A stretch of 64,000 bases of DNA from Desulfolinea sp050305405 (GCA_050305405.1 JBNLFG010000008.1:124001-188000), one strand, 5' to 3'; counted from the first letter of the stretch, positions 1 to 8,227 are shown. Numbers and translations are program-made. The notes: generated from the sequence alone by a model not told the origin.

Positions 1-207
1 CTTTTCGAGCGCGATCTGGGTTGCTTTTTGGATGACAGGGCCATCTGCTAATGGATCGGAGAAGGAAAGCCCAATCTCCATCAGATCAGCGCCATTCTTT
101 GCCAGCGCTTCAATCACATCGATGGAGGTTTCAAGATCAGGGTAGCCCAAGGGGAAATAGGGCATGAAAATGGGTTTCTTTTCAAAGGCTTTTGCTATTC
201 TATTCAT
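1..207 (-). CDS. trpA: Tryptophan synthase alpha chain, N-terminal part (cut by window edge)
   Basis: Only the first 69 codons lie in the window; the gene continues beyond base 1. TrpA cleaves indole-3-glycerol phosphate to indole and glyceraldehyde 3-phosphate and passes indole to TrpB. The visible part has the typical TrpA N-terminus: a FMPYFPLGYPD stretch (strand 1), then the conserved LMEIGLSFSDPLADGPVIQ segment with the catalytic Glu and the substrate-loop Asp. The ATG at 205-207 overlaps the end of trpB by 8 bp, so translation is probably coupled. This is the last visible gene of the trp operon. Confidence 0.93.
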   Translation of the reverse strand, partial: MNRIAKAFEKKPIFMPYFPLGYPDLETSIDVIEALAKNGADLMEIGLSFSDPLADGPVIQKATQIALEK

Positions 208-1408
208 TGTTTTTCGCTCCCATCTCTTTGATGACCGTATTCAAATCCTTATCACCGCGCCCCGACAAATTAACCAAAATCACCTGATCTTTGCGCATCT
301 TCGGTGCGAGCTTCATCACTTCCGCGACCGCATGGGATGACTCTAGCGCAGGAATAATCCCCTCTGTCTGACACAATAACGAAAATGCATCCAATGCTTC
401 TTCGTCTGTGGCGGATGTGTAAAAGGCGCGTTCGTTATCACGCAGCAGGGCGTGCTCCGGGCCAACAGCAGCGTAGTCCAATCCAGCAGAAACAGAATGC
501 GTCTCCGCGATCTGCCCATCTTCATCTTGCAGCACATAGGTGCGCGTGCCATGAATAACACCCACGCGCCCCTTGGCGGGGTCGCCAAAGCGCGCTGCAT
601 GCATTCCGGAGGCGATACCATCTCCGGCTGCTTCGACACCGATCAAGCCCACGTTCTCATCATCCACAAAGGCGCTGAAGATACCGATCGCATTCGAACC
701 ACCACCCACACAGGCAATGATCGTATCAGGTAACTGTCCAGCGCCCGTCAGTATTTGCTCGCGTGCCTCCTGCCCGATCACCGACTGAAACTCGCGCACC
801 ATCGTCGGATAAGGGTGTGGGCCTAATGCCGAGCCAAGCAAATAATGCGTATCGCGCACATTCGTGACCCAATCGCGGATCGCCTCGTTGATCGCATCTT
901 TTAACGTCTGCGTTCCGGATTTTACCGGACGCACTTCCGCACCCAAAAGCTGCATCCGAAAAACATTCGGCTCCTGCCGCGCAATATCCACCGCGCCCAT
1001 ATAGACCACACACTCTAGACCCAAGAGTGCCGCCGCAGTTGCCGAGGCAACACCGTGCTGCCCGGCGCCTGTCTCTGCCACGATACGTTTTTTGCCCATG
1101 CGCTTCGCCAGCAAAGCCTGTCCAAGCGCATTATTGATCTTGTGCGCGCCGGTATGCGCCAAATCTTCACGCTTCAAATAAATTTGAGCACCGCCGAGCT
1201 TCTCTGAAAGCCGCTTGGCATGCGTGATCGGTGTCGGGCGTCCAACAAAGGTCGCCATCAAGCCATTGTATTCTGCCTGAAAATCAGTATCATGCGTTGC
1301 GGCAATAAAGGCTTCTTCCAACTCAATCAGCGCCGGCATCAAGGTCTCTGGCACAAACTGCCCGCCGTAAGGGCCAAATTTGTGGGGTAAGGTAGTTGTT
1401 GTACTCAT
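200..1408 (-). CDS. trpB: Tryptophan synthase beta chain
   Basis: PLP enzyme condensing indole with serine to tryptophan. About 402 residues, the usual TrpB1 length. It shows the N-terminal KFGPYGGQFVPETLMPAL block, the PLP lysine in the HTGAHKINN motif, the ETGAGQHGVA loop, the glycine-rich phosphate-binding CVGGGSNAIG loop and a C-terminal LSGRGDKD. A longer in-frame reading upstream is rejected: it has no TrpB similarity and runs into trpF. Two adjacent ATGs (1409-1411 and 1406-1408) follow a GGAGAG ribosome-binding site; the second has better spacing. It lies 35 bp after trpF and overlaps trpA. Confidence 0.95.
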   Translation of the reverse strand: MSTTTTLPHKFGPYGGQFVPETLMPALIELEEAFIAATHDTDFQAEYNGLMATFVGRPTPITHAKRLSEKLGGAQIYLKREDLAHTGAHKINNALGQALLAKRMGKKRIVAETGAGQHGVASATAAALLGLECVVYMGAVDIARQEPNVFRMQLLGAEVRPVKSGTQTLKDAINEAIRDWVTNVRDTHYLLGSALGPHPYPTMVREFQSVIGQEAREQILTGAGQLPDTIIACVGGGSNAIGIFSAFVDDENVGLIGVEAAGDGIASGMHAARFGDPAKGRVGVIHGTRTYVLQDEDGQIAETHSVSAGLDYAAVGPEHALLRDNERAFYTSATDEEALDAFSLLCQTEGIIPALESSHAVAEVMKLAPKMRKDQVILVNLSGRGDKDLNTVIKEMGAKNNE

Positions 1409-1446
1409 CATCTTCTCTCCATTTGGATCGGGATATTCTCCCGGCT

Positions 1447-2091
1447 CTACGCTGATTCTGCTGCCGAACGGACAGCCTGTACGAAAGCCTTCATCTTCGC
1501 CGCATCTTTCTTGCCCGGGCTTGCTTCCACGCCGGAGGCAACATCCACGCCCCAAGGATGTACCTGCTGCACGGCCTCCCCAACATTTTCGGAGGTCAAG
1601 CCGCCCGCCAGCAAAATCGGCGCTTTTTCCACTAATTCTTTCGCCAGCGACCAATCCCCAAGCGTTCCGCTACCCCCATACTCGGACGGATGATACGCAT
1701 CCACAAGCAGCGCAGGCGCACGATCCTGTTGCGAATATTTTTCCAGCGCCTTCAATGCTTCATCTACATTCTGCGGACGAACAGCTTTGAAGGCAAACTC
1801 ACCCAGTTCTTCCAACAATTCGGGCGGCTCATCACCGTGCAGTTGCACCAAATCCAGCGCACAGATTTCGAGCGTGTTGAGAATTGTTTCATAAGACGCA
1901 TTCACAAAAACGCCTACCGTGATGGCGTCTAAGCCACGCTCGACCAACTCGGTTTGAATTTCAACACATTCGTTAATCGAGATATAACGCTTGCTCTTGG
2001 AGTAAAAGTTGTATCCCAGCATATCAGCGCCAGCATCAATAGCGGCGATTGCATCGTTGAGATTGGTAATTCCGCAGATCTTTATTTTCAT
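1447..2091 (-). CDS. trpF: Phosphoribosylanthranilate isomerase
   Basis: Third enzyme of the tryptophan branch; it performs the Amadori rearrangement of phosphoribosylanthranilate to CdRP. 214 residues, normal for a monofunctional TrpF TIM barrel. The catalytic Cys is in KICGITN at the N-terminus, the catalytic Asp in LLVDAYHPSEYGGSG, and phosphate-binding loops are seen in LLAGGLTSENV and GVDVASGVEASPG. It is separate from trpC, unlike the enterobacterial fusion. The 127-bp gap to trpC is filled by a palindromic repeat. Confidence 0.95.
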   Translation of the reverse strand: MKIKICGITNLNDAIAAIDAGADMLGYNFYSKSKRYISINECVEIQTELVERGLDAITVGVFVNASYETILNTLEICALDLVQLHGDEPPELLEELGEFAFKAVRPQNVDEALKALEKYSQQDRAPALLVDAYHPSEYGGSGTLGDWSLAKELVEKAPILLAGGLTSENVGEAVQQVHPWGVDVASGVEASPGKKDAAKMKAFVQAVRSAAESA

Positions 2092-2107
2092 ATTTTGTCC
2101 TCAAAAA

Positions 2108-2216
2108 AGTTCCTGAGCGGAGTATCGAACGAATGTGAGATGCGTAGTCGAAGGACGGGCTTTGCAAAATCCGCTCTTCGACTGCGCTCTCCATCGTTCG
2201 CTCCGCTCAGAGACTG
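2108..2216. repeat. Long palindromic intergenic repeat, copy 1 (trpF-trpC)
   Basis: The outer arms GTTCCTGAGCGGAG and CTCCGCTCAGAGAC are nearly complementary. Inside are a GTAGTCGAAGG block and a CTTCGACTGCGCTCT block that also pair, so the whole unit can form one long hairpin. It closely resembles copy 2 at 3015-3123, and a shorter version lies at 55018-55076. It almost fills the trpF-trpC gap and leaves no T-run on the transcribed strand, so it is more likely a REP-like or MITE-like element than a terminator. Confidence 0.85.
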
Positions 2217-2218
2217 GA

Positions 2219-3007
2219 TCATACTCTCGCCAACTCTCTCACCTTCACCCCAACATCATCCGCCACAACGATACTCTCGCCCACCAGCATCGCATGGATA
2301 CCAGCGTCTGCCAAACGAGTAACATCGTTCAGCGTGTGGATGCCGCTCTCGGCAACGACCGTCACCTCGGCGGGGATGTGCTGGCGCAAATTAAGTGTGG
2401 TTTCCAGACTGACGTTGAAGGTTTTCAGGTCTCGGTTATTGATGCCGATCAGGGTTGCGCCAGCGTCGATTGCCCGATCCAGTTCGGGGCGCGAATGCAC
2501 CTCGACCAACGGAGCCAAGCCCAAATCACGGGCGAAGCGGAGCAAGTCCTTAAGCAGCGAATCGTCCAACATGGCAACAATCAACAAGGCAGCGCTGGCG
2601 CCCGAGGCACGGGCTTCCAATAACTGATACTCATCGAAGATGAAATCCTTACGCAGCAACGGTGTGCTGAGATTTAAATCCGCAATTTGGCGCAGATAAT
2701 CAAGCGAGCCGCCAAAGAAATGCTCGTCGGTGAGCACGGAGATAGCGGCGGCGCCATTCTCTGCATATGTGCGCGCCAGATCACAGGGATCGAAATTGGG
2801 GCGCAGCAGCCCCTTACTCGGCGAACGATGCTTGACCTCGGCGATCAGGCGCGGGGCGGGCTTGGCAAGGTTGCGCAAAGCAACAATGAAGTCGGGTGGG
2901 ATAGGCGCGCTTAAGGCTTCTCGCTCAACGTCTTTTAATGGGCGAGCTTCTTTTGCTGCGGCAACTTCTTCCCGTTTGTGCGCAAAGATTTTTTCAAGAA
3001 TATTCAT
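2219..3007 (-). CDS. trpC: Indole-3-glycerol phosphate synthase
   Basis: Converts CdRP to indole-3-glycerol phosphate with loss of CO2 and water. 262 residues, the usual size of a monofunctional TrpC barrel. The active-site Lys and Glu are in LIAEVKHRSPSKG, the second Lys in LLRKDFIFDEYQ, then LVEVHSRPEL, IGINNRDLKTF, VVAESGIHT and the phosphate-binding MLVGESIV. It is flanked on both sides by copies of the palindromic repeat. Confidence 0.95.
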   Translation of the reverse strand: MNILEKIFAHKREEVAAAKEARPLKDVEREALSAPIPPDFIVALRNLAKPAPRLIAEVKHRSPSKGLLRPNFDPCDLARTYAENGAAAISVLTDEHFFGGSLDYLRQIADLNLSTPLLRKDFIFDEYQLLEARASGASAALLIVAMLDDSLLKDLLRFARDLGLAPLVEVHSRPELDRAIDAGATLIGINNRDLKTFNVSLETTLNLRQHIPAEVTVVAESGIHTLNDVTRLADAGIHAMLVGESIVVADDVGVKVRELARV

Positions 3008-3014
3008 AATACTC

Positions 3015-3123
3015 CAGTTCCTGAGCGGAGAACTTCACGAATGTGAAGGACGTAGTCGAATGGCGTTTTCAGGACAATCGCCCTTCGACTGCGCTCTCTA
3101 TCGTTCGCTCCGCTCAGGGGCTG
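3015..3123. repeat. Long palindromic intergenic repeat, copy 2 (trpD-trpC)
   Basis: The 16-base outer arms CAGTTCCTGAGCGGAG and CTCCGCTCAGGGGCTG pair with only G-T wobbles. Inner blocks GTAGTCGAATGGCG and CGCCCTTCGACTGC pair too. The sequence and arrangement match copy 1. A TGTTTTT run follows only on the plus strand, opposite to operon transcription, so it should not terminate the trp mRNA. Confidence 0.85.
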
Positions 3124-3128
3124 TGTTT

Positions 3129-4142
3129 TTACGTAAAAGATTGGCTCTTCTCCACCAACGCATCCAACTTCGCCAACGCCGCTCCGCTCTCAAGCGATTT
3201 CTTCGCTTCGGTAAGCCCGGCTTCAAGATCGCCGCTTTCGGTGGAGAGTGCCGCCGCTGCATTCAACAGCACCACATCTCGGCGTGGACCAGTATCTTCG
3301 CCAGCCAAAATCGCTCGCAGGATTTCAGCGTTTGCCGTAGCATCGCCACCCTGCAGGTCATCACGGGTGGCTTTTTGCAAACCGAGTTCGGCGGGGTCAA
3401 GATCGAAGGTTTTGACCTGTCCGTTGACGTGGCTGATGCGGTTGACGGAGCCAGTGGTCAATTCATCAAGACCGTCACTACTGTGAACGACATAGGCGTG
3501 ACTACCGAGTTTGCCGAGCACTTCGGCGAGCGGTTCAGTCAGAGCGGGATCGAAGACGCCCATCATCAGGTGGGTTGCGCCAGCAGGATTGGTGAGCGGG
3601 CCGAGAATATTGAAGATGGTACGCTGCCCCAACTCTCGACGCGGACCGATAGCGTGCTTCATCGCAGGGTGGAACTTTGGGGCGAACATAAAACCGATAC
3701 CGACTTCTTCGATACACTCGCCGACCTGTTCGGGCGTCAGATTCAGGTTGACGCCGAGTTCTTCGAGCACGTCAGCGCTGCCACACAGGGACGAGACACT
3801 GCGGTTGCCGTGTTTGGCGACCATGCGTCCTGCACCTGCGGTGACGAAGGCTGCCGCGGTGGAGATATTGAAGGTATGCGCACCGTCGCCGCCTGTGCCG
3901 ACAATGTCAACTAACGGAGCGCCTTCGGTGTCAACGTCCACTCGACTGACCACGCAGCGCATCGCGCGTGCGCTGCCCGTGATCTCAGGGACGGTTTCGC
4001 CTTTCATGCGCAGGGCAACCAAATAAGCGCCGATCTGTGCCTGCGTGGCTTCGCCCGTCATGATGATCTGCATCGCCCGCTCAGCTTCTTCTGCAATCAG
4101 GTTTTCGTTATTAATGACTTTCTGGATATAAGGTTTCAACAT
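3129..4142 (-). CDS. trpD: Anthranilate phosphoribosyltransferase
   Basis: Transfers phosphoribose from PRPP to anthranilate. 337 residues, normal for the monofunctional enzyme. Motifs: the PRPP-binding DIVGTGGDGAHTFNIST loop, the KHGNRSVSSLCGSADVLEELG anthranilate/metal block, and the HPAMKHAIGPRRELGQRTIFN segment. A GGAG ribosome-binding site precedes the ATG at 4140-4142. It lies 29 bp after the TrpG-DAHP synthase fusion gene. Confidence 0.95.
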   Translation of the reverse strand: MLKPYIQKVINNENLIAEEAERAMQIIMTGEATQAQIGAYLVALRMKGETVPEITGSARAMRCVVSRVDVDTEGAPLVDIVGTGGDGAHTFNISTAAAFVTAGAGRMVAKHGNRSVSSLCGSADVLEELGVNLNLTPEQVGECIEEVGIGFMFAPKFHPAMKHAIGPRRELGQRTIFNILGPLTNPAGATHLMMGVFDPALTEPLAEVLGKLGSHAYVVHSSDGLDELTTGSVNRISHVNGQVKTFDLDPAELGLQKATRDDLQGGDATANAEILRAILAGEDTGPRRDVVLLNAAAALSTESGDLEAGLTEAKKSLESGAALAKLDALVEKSQSFT

Positions 4143-4171
4143 GATATTTATTCTCCGCTTTAGAGTGATTT

Positions 4172-5596
4172 TTAGATTACGTCTCTGCCAAAGACTTTTG
4201 CCAGTTTGCGAATTTCATCTGTGAAATATCCAAAAGTGTCCAGCGGCAGAGCCTGGTCGGCATCTGAGAGCGCTTCAACAGGGTTAGGATGGAATTCCAC
4301 GATCAGACCGTCCGCGCCAGCAGCGAGAGACGAGCGTGCTGCCGGAAGCACTAAATTTGCAATTCCCGTCGCGTGGCTGGGATCACCGATCACGGGGAAT
4401 GGCGTCGTCTGCTTGAGCAATGCAATCGCGTTCGTGTCAAGCGTGTTGCGTGTGGCGGTTTCAAAGGTGCGGATACCGCGCTCGCAGAGAATGATCTTTT
4501 CATTACCACGGCTGGTAATATGCTCCACAGAAGCCATCCACTCCGCAATTGTGGACATAAAGCCGCGTTTGAGCAGCACCGGCATTCCGCAATCGCCCAC
4601 TTCCCAGAGCAGCGGATAATTTTGCATATTCCGGCTGCCGATCTGGATAATATCCGCGTACTCGGCGACCAACGGCACTTGATCAACAGACATCGCTTCA
4701 GTCACCACGAGCAGGTCAAACTCATCAGCGACGGCGCGCAGAATTTCCAGTCCTTCCAGACCCAACCCCTGAAAACTGTGCGGTGATGTGCGCGGTTTAT
4801 AAGCCCCGCCGCGTAAAATTTTCAATCCCTGCGCATGCAGCGCTTCTGCCGCTGCTCGCGTTTGCTCATAACTTTCCACGGAGCAAGGCCCCGCCATCAA
4901 AACAACGTCATCGCCACCAACTTTCACGCCTTTCCCTACATCGACGGCTGTTGTTGCACTTTCCACGCTCAGTGGCGCAACTTTCTGCTCCCCATTACCA
5001 TTCGACAAAAAGTTTTTCAGGATTTTTTTACCATGTGGCGTGAAAATAGATTCAGGATGGAATTGAACGCCGACAATTGGATATTCGGTGTGGCGCAGCG
5101 CCATCACTTCGCCATCAGCCGTTCGAGCGGTCACCTCGAGTGACTCTGGAAACGTTTCCTGCTCCACGATCAATGAGTGATAGCGTGTCGCGTGGAAAGG
5201 TTCCGGGACATTGGAAAAAAGCGCATCGCCCGTGTGATGAACAGGGGATGTTTTCCCGTGCATTAGCTGCGGGGCCCGAACCACTTTACCGCCAAATACT
5301 TCCCCGATACATTGATGCCCGAGACAAACACCCAAAAGAGGGATTTTCGGCCCCAACTCACGGATCACATCTCGGGAAATCCCGGCATCAGAAGGGTCGC
5401 CCGGTCCCGGAGAAATAACAATATGCGAGGGATTCAGCGCCTGGATCTCTTCGACGCTTATTTTGTCATTCCGAAAAACCCGTACATCTGCGCCCAACTC
5501 CCCAAAATATTGGGCCAGATTATAGGTAAACGAATCATAATTATCGATCAGGACGAGCAAATTGTTGTTGGTTGTAGAATTTTGGCTTTTCATCAT
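4172..5596 (-). CDS. Fused anthranilate synthase amidotransferase (TrpG) and class I-beta DAHP synthase
   Basis: A 474-residue two-domain protein. Residues about 12-200 are a class I glutamine amidotransferase with the DNYDSFTYNL start, ISPGPGDPSDAG oxyanion region, nucleophile Cys91 in GVCLGHQ and the His180/Glu182 pair in FHPES; it supplies ammonia to TrpE. Residues about 225-474 are a 3-deoxy-7-phosphoheptulonate synthase of the AroF/AroG-beta type: metal ligand Cys238 in AGPCSVES, GGAYKPRTSP, IGSRNMQNYPLL, the LCERGIRTFE block and DPSHATG. The family's usual N-terminal ferredoxin-like or ACT regulatory domain is absent, replaced by TrpG. Its start overlaps the trpE stop (TAATG), implying coupled translation. 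The fusion places the first shikimate-pathway step under the Trp T-box. Confidence 0.93.
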   Translation of the reverse strand: MMKSQNSTTNNNLLVLIDNYDSFTYNLAQYFGELGADVRVFRNDKISVEEIQALNPSHIVISPGPGDPSDAGISRDVIRELGPKIPLLGVCLGHQCIGEVFGGKVVRAPQLMHGKTSPVHHTGDALFSNVPEPFHATRYHSLIVEQETFPESLEVTARTADGEVMALRHTEYPIVGVQFHPESIFTPHGKKILKNFLSNGNGEQKVAPLSVESATTAVDVGKGVKVGGDDVVLMAGPCSVESYEQTRAAAEALHAQGLKILRGGAYKPRTSPHSFQGLGLEGLEILRAVADEFDLLVVTEAMSVDQVPLVAEYADIIQIGSRNMQNYPLLWEVGDCGMPVLLKRGFMSTIAEWMASVEHITSRGNEKIILCERGIRTFETATRNTLDTNAIALLKQTTPFPVIGDPSHATGIANLVLPAARSSLAAGADGLIVEFHPNPVEALSDADQALPLDTFGYFTDEIRKLAKVFGRDVI

Positions 5597-7053
5597 TACG
5601 CCTTCCCTTCTTCCGCTTTTTCAACTGCGGCAAAAAGCGCTTTGGCCTTATTGATCGATTCCTGATATTCGGTAGCAGGGACAGAATCCGCGACGATGCC
5701 CGCTCCCGCCTGAACACTGATCTCCTGTCCTTGCATGACCATCGTTCGGATCGCAATACAAGTATCGGATGAACCATCGTAAGAGATGTAACCGACAGCA
5801 CCGGCATAAACACCGCGAGGTTGCTTTTCGAGTTCTTTAATGATCTCCATAGCGCGTACTTTCGGGGCACCACTGACTGTCCCTGCCGGGAAAGTTGCTT
5901 CCAATAAATCAAAGGCATCAAACTCAGGACGAATCTGCCCCTCCACATGCGAGACAATGTGCATGACATGCGAGTAGCGCTCAATAATTAATTGCTCGGG
6001 TACTTTGACCGTCCCATATTCACAAACCCGCCCCAGATCATTGCGCCCCAAGTCCACGAGCATAACATGCTCGGCACGCTCTTTGGGGTCAGAGAGCAAT
6101 TCGTCGGCCAAACGGTTATCTTCTTCAGGGGTAGCGCCACGTGGACGTGTTCCGGCAATCGGGCGCAGGGAGGCCATCCCATCTTCCAAGCGAACATGGA
6201 TTTCTGGCGATGCGCCGATCAGATAGAGCGGCTCATCTCCAGTCAAATGGGCAAAGTCGAAGAAGAACATATAGGGGGAAGGATTGATCCGGCGCAGGGA
6301 GCGGTAAATCTCCAGCGGGCTGGCAGAAGTTTTTCGGCTCAGGCGCTGTGAAAGAACAACCTGAAAGATGTCGCCAGCAGCAATATGCTCTTTGGCTTCT
6401 TCAACATTTTGGCAAAACTCATCAAAAGTGAAATTGGATTGCAACTCACTGGCTTCGCCTCTTTCACCGGATTTCTCCATTTCAGGAAGGGGGGCATCCA
6501 GCGAGCGCGCCAATTCATCCAAACGCGCTTCAGCTTCCGGTATCTCATCTTCGCTATGCGCAGTTGCTATGAGGAGCAGCTTACCATAGGCATGGTCAAA
6601 GGCAATAATCGTGTCTGCCAGTAAAAAGATCGCTTCGGGCAGATCTGCATGAGGCGTAAGAGGTAATGTGGGTTCAAAATACTGCACGGTCTCGAAGCCC
6701 ATATAGCCAACCAGTCCGCCTGAGAAACGGGGTAAGCCAGAAGCTTTCGGTGTCGCTTCCAAGCCGAGGTAGTCGCGGAGCACGTCTAAAGGCGTCTGCC
6801 CTTCATTGATCGGAAGCAAGCCCATATTCTGGCGCGAATGCATCTGCCATTCATTTCCTTTCAGGACAAAGGCATCCTGAAGATCGGTACCGATAAAGGA
6901 GTAACGGGCAACATGTTCCCCTCCAGTGACACTTTCAAGCAAGAAGGAGGGAGATTTGCCTGCTAATTTCAGATAGACCGATATGGGGGTTTCAAGGTCA
7001 GCGGGAAGTTCGCGAACAATGGGGATAGCGGTTTGAGCAAGATTTTTTTTCAT
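5596..7053 (-). CDS. trpE: Anthranilate synthase component I
   Basis: Forms anthranilate from chorismate using ammonia delivered by the TrpG domain encoded next. 485 residues, typical TrpE length. The N-terminal half carries the feedback-site region (LLESVTGGEHVARYSFIG, which includes the LLES motif that binds tryptophan in known TrpE proteins). The C-terminal chorismate-binding domain shows IFQVVLSQRL, FDFAHLTGDEPLYLIGASPE, the RPIAGTRPRGATPEED signature, HVMLVDLGRNDLGRV and ATFPAGTVSGAPKVRAMEII. An AAGGA ribosome-binding site precedes the ATG at 7051-7053. It is first in the operon, just below the T-box terminator. Confidence 0.96.
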   Translation of the reverse strand: MKKNLAQTAIPIVRELPADLETPISVYLKLAGKSPSFLLESVTGGEHVARYSFIGTDLQDAFVLKGNEWQMHSRQNMGLLPINEGQTPLDVLRDYLGLEATPKASGLPRFSGGLVGYMGFETVQYFEPTLPLTPHADLPEAIFLLADTIIAFDHAYGKLLLIATAHSEDEIPEAEARLDELARSLDAPLPEMEKSGERGEASELQSNFTFDEFCQNVEEAKEHIAAGDIFQVVLSQRLSRKTSASPLEIYRSLRRINPSPYMFFFDFAHLTGDEPLYLIGASPEIHVRLEDGMASLRPIAGTRPRGATPEEDNRLADELLSDPKERAEHVMLVDLGRNDLGRVCEYGTVKVPEQLIIERYSHVMHIVSHVEGQIRPEFDAFDLLEATFPAGTVSGAPKVRAMEIIKELEKQPRGVYAGAVGYISYDGSSDTCIAIRTMVMQGQEISVQAGAGIVADSVPATEYQESINKAKALFAAVEKAEEGKA

Positions 7054-7072
7054 TGGGTTTCCTTGTGTTAAA

Positions 7073-7111
7073 TTAAAAAGTCTGCATTCGTCCTAGGGAC
7101 GAGAGCAGACT
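7073..7111 (-). terminator. T-box-controlled intrinsic terminator before trpE
   Basis: On the minus strand, AGTCTGC plus TCGTCC (7111-7097) pair with GGACGA plus GCAGACT (down to 7079), followed by TTTTT at 7079-7075. The 5' arm lies directly after the T-box sequence, as expected for the terminator/antiterminator switch. Confidence 0.9.
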
Positions 7112-7398
7112 CCCGTGGTGCCACCCAAGTTACACTGTGTTAAAGAAAAATCCCTGTTGTGATGCAACAGGGAACCAAGAACCAGCGTCACTCTTTTCAG
7201 GTACGGTCTCGAATGAGATTTATACCCTTACTCTATAACGGGAGTTCCCGAAGCAGGCTACTTTCGTGTGATTTCGCCTTTTCAACTCGAAGGGCCATTC
7301 GGCTACTGCGCTTTTATCAGGCTCACACCACTTTTACCTGACTCTCTGAAAATCGCTTTGAAGCGTACTCGTCCTTGTCGACGTTTTTGTTTATGTTG
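7073..7398 (-). promoter_or_regulatory. T-box riboswitch leader sensing tRNA-Trp
   Basis: On the minus strand the leader has the stem I signatures GGACGAGTA (about 7374-7366), AGAGAGTCAGG (AG bulge) and GGTGTGAG, followed by the specifier region GAATGGCCCTTCGAG. Its TGG triplet at 7295-7297 is a tryptophan codon. A CCCTGTTG/CAACAGGG hairpin at about 7151-7173 fits stem III. The T-box TGGCACCACGG lies at 7113-7123; its TGGC would pair with a GCCA acceptor end, in agreement with the G discriminator of bacterial tRNA-Trp. Uncharged tRNA should stabilise the antiterminator and turn on trpE and the genes below it. The 5' end is estimated from the promoter. Confidence 0.94.
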
Positions 7399-7404
7399 GG
7401 CGGT

Positions 7405-7433
7405 ATTGTATGCAACATTACGGAATGCGTCAA
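7405..7433 (-). promoter_or_regulatory. trp operon promoter (sigma70-like)
   Basis: On the minus strand, TTGACG at 7433-7428, a 17-bp spacer and TACAAT at 7410-7405. Transcription should begin near 7398, just upstream of T-box stem I. It lies 25 bp past a gene scar (7458-7573). The spacing and both hexamers are close to consensus. Confidence 0.85.
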
Positions 7434-7457
7434 GGGGATTGCCAGTACATTTATGTT

Positions 7458-7573
7458 TTAACTCCAGCGCAGCACGCGGTTGACATATTCTGCCGGATAC
7501 GCGAGATATGCGTAAAGCAGCACGGCTGCGATAATGAAAAAACACCGATAAGAATTTTCTTTAATACATACAT
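7458..7573 (-). pseudogene. N-terminal remnant of a serine-hydrolase (beta-lactamase-like) gene
   Basis: Starting at an ATG (7571-7573), frame 1 reads MYVLKKILIGVF. After a shift of frame it continues LLYAYLAYPAEYVNRVLRW and stops at 7458-7460. This matches the signal-anchor end of the intact gene at 12460-13977, which contains LLYAYIAYPAEYVNRVLRW. Only about 38 codons survive and the frame is broken, so it is a decayed duplicate. Just upstream on the same strand (7598-7618) the bases read ELGEKY and stop, echoing the GEKY end of the gene at 8228-9403. Both scars abut the trp promoter. Confidence 0.8.
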
Positions 7574-7616
7574 AAACTGATCTTCATGTGAAGAAAACTA
7601 GTATTTCTCGCCCAGC

Positions 7617-8207
7617 TCATTTCGAATCACTTTCTTTAAAGACCTTCTTAACTGCCCCTAGAAAGTTTGAAATACTCGCTTTCGATGTATTCTTGGATAA
7701 GGCCGATCCACAGCCAGCACAGAAGGACTGAAACTCAGGGTGAGAAACACCGCAATAAGGACAGGTAATGATATTGCTTGTATCGGCTTCTTTTTTGGGT
7801 GCAGCATTTTTGTATTCACCCAAATACACATCGGCCACAGCATCCGCCATAAAATTAGCGCGGAACTGCACATACGCCAGTTTTGCATCTTTGGGAACTT
7901 CGAAAGCAACCCAACCACGCACCGATTTACCAGGGTTCAAGCGCCCTTCCGGCAATTTGCGGATGGCATCGCCCCCATACATTTTGCGTAAAATAGTGCT
8001 GCTGTAGCTATATCCATCCGTGTCATAAAGCAACCATTGTAAGGTCACATATTTGAGCGTACGTTGTGATCGATTCTCATATTGAACTTCGATCCTGACG
8101 GATCTCTGCTGCGTCTTTTTCTCAGAGATCATTTCATCTTTCAAATTGCCAACGCGGACTCTGTAGCTATCTTGCTCGAACCATTCATTTTGTTGATACG
8201 TTGTCAT
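7617..8207 (-). CDS. Ig-like domain protein with C-terminal zinc ribbon
   Basis: 196 residues, no signal peptide and no membrane segment, so probably cytoplasmic. Residues about 10-130 look like an all-beta FxLYD/DUF4352-type domain (RVRVGNLKDEM..., YVTLQWLLYDTDGY, VRGWVAFEVP). Residues about 147-172 form a zinc ribbon, CPYCGVSHPEFQSFCAGCG. The same ribbon opens the proteins at 16646-17161 and 17176-17703, linking them as one family. The ATG at 8205-8207 lies 20 bp below the preceding gene. Function unknown. Confidence 0.75.
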   Translation of the reverse strand: MTTYQQNEWFEQDSYRVRVGNLKDEMISEKKTQQRSVRIEVQYENRSQRTLKYVTLQWLLYDTDGYSYSSTILRKMYGGDAIRKLPEGRLNPGKSVRGWVAFEVPKDAKLAYVQFRANFMADAVADVYLGEYKNAAPKKEADTSNIITCPYCGVSHPEFQSFCAGCGSALSKNTSKASISNFLGAVKKVFKESDSK

Positions 8208-8227
8208 TAGGTGTACTCCAGTAAAAA

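Noticed and set aside
1409..1654. N-terminal extension of trpB by about 80 residues
   Set aside because: No similarity to TrpB, runs into the end of trpF, and a ribosome-binding site lies directly before the internal ATG pair.
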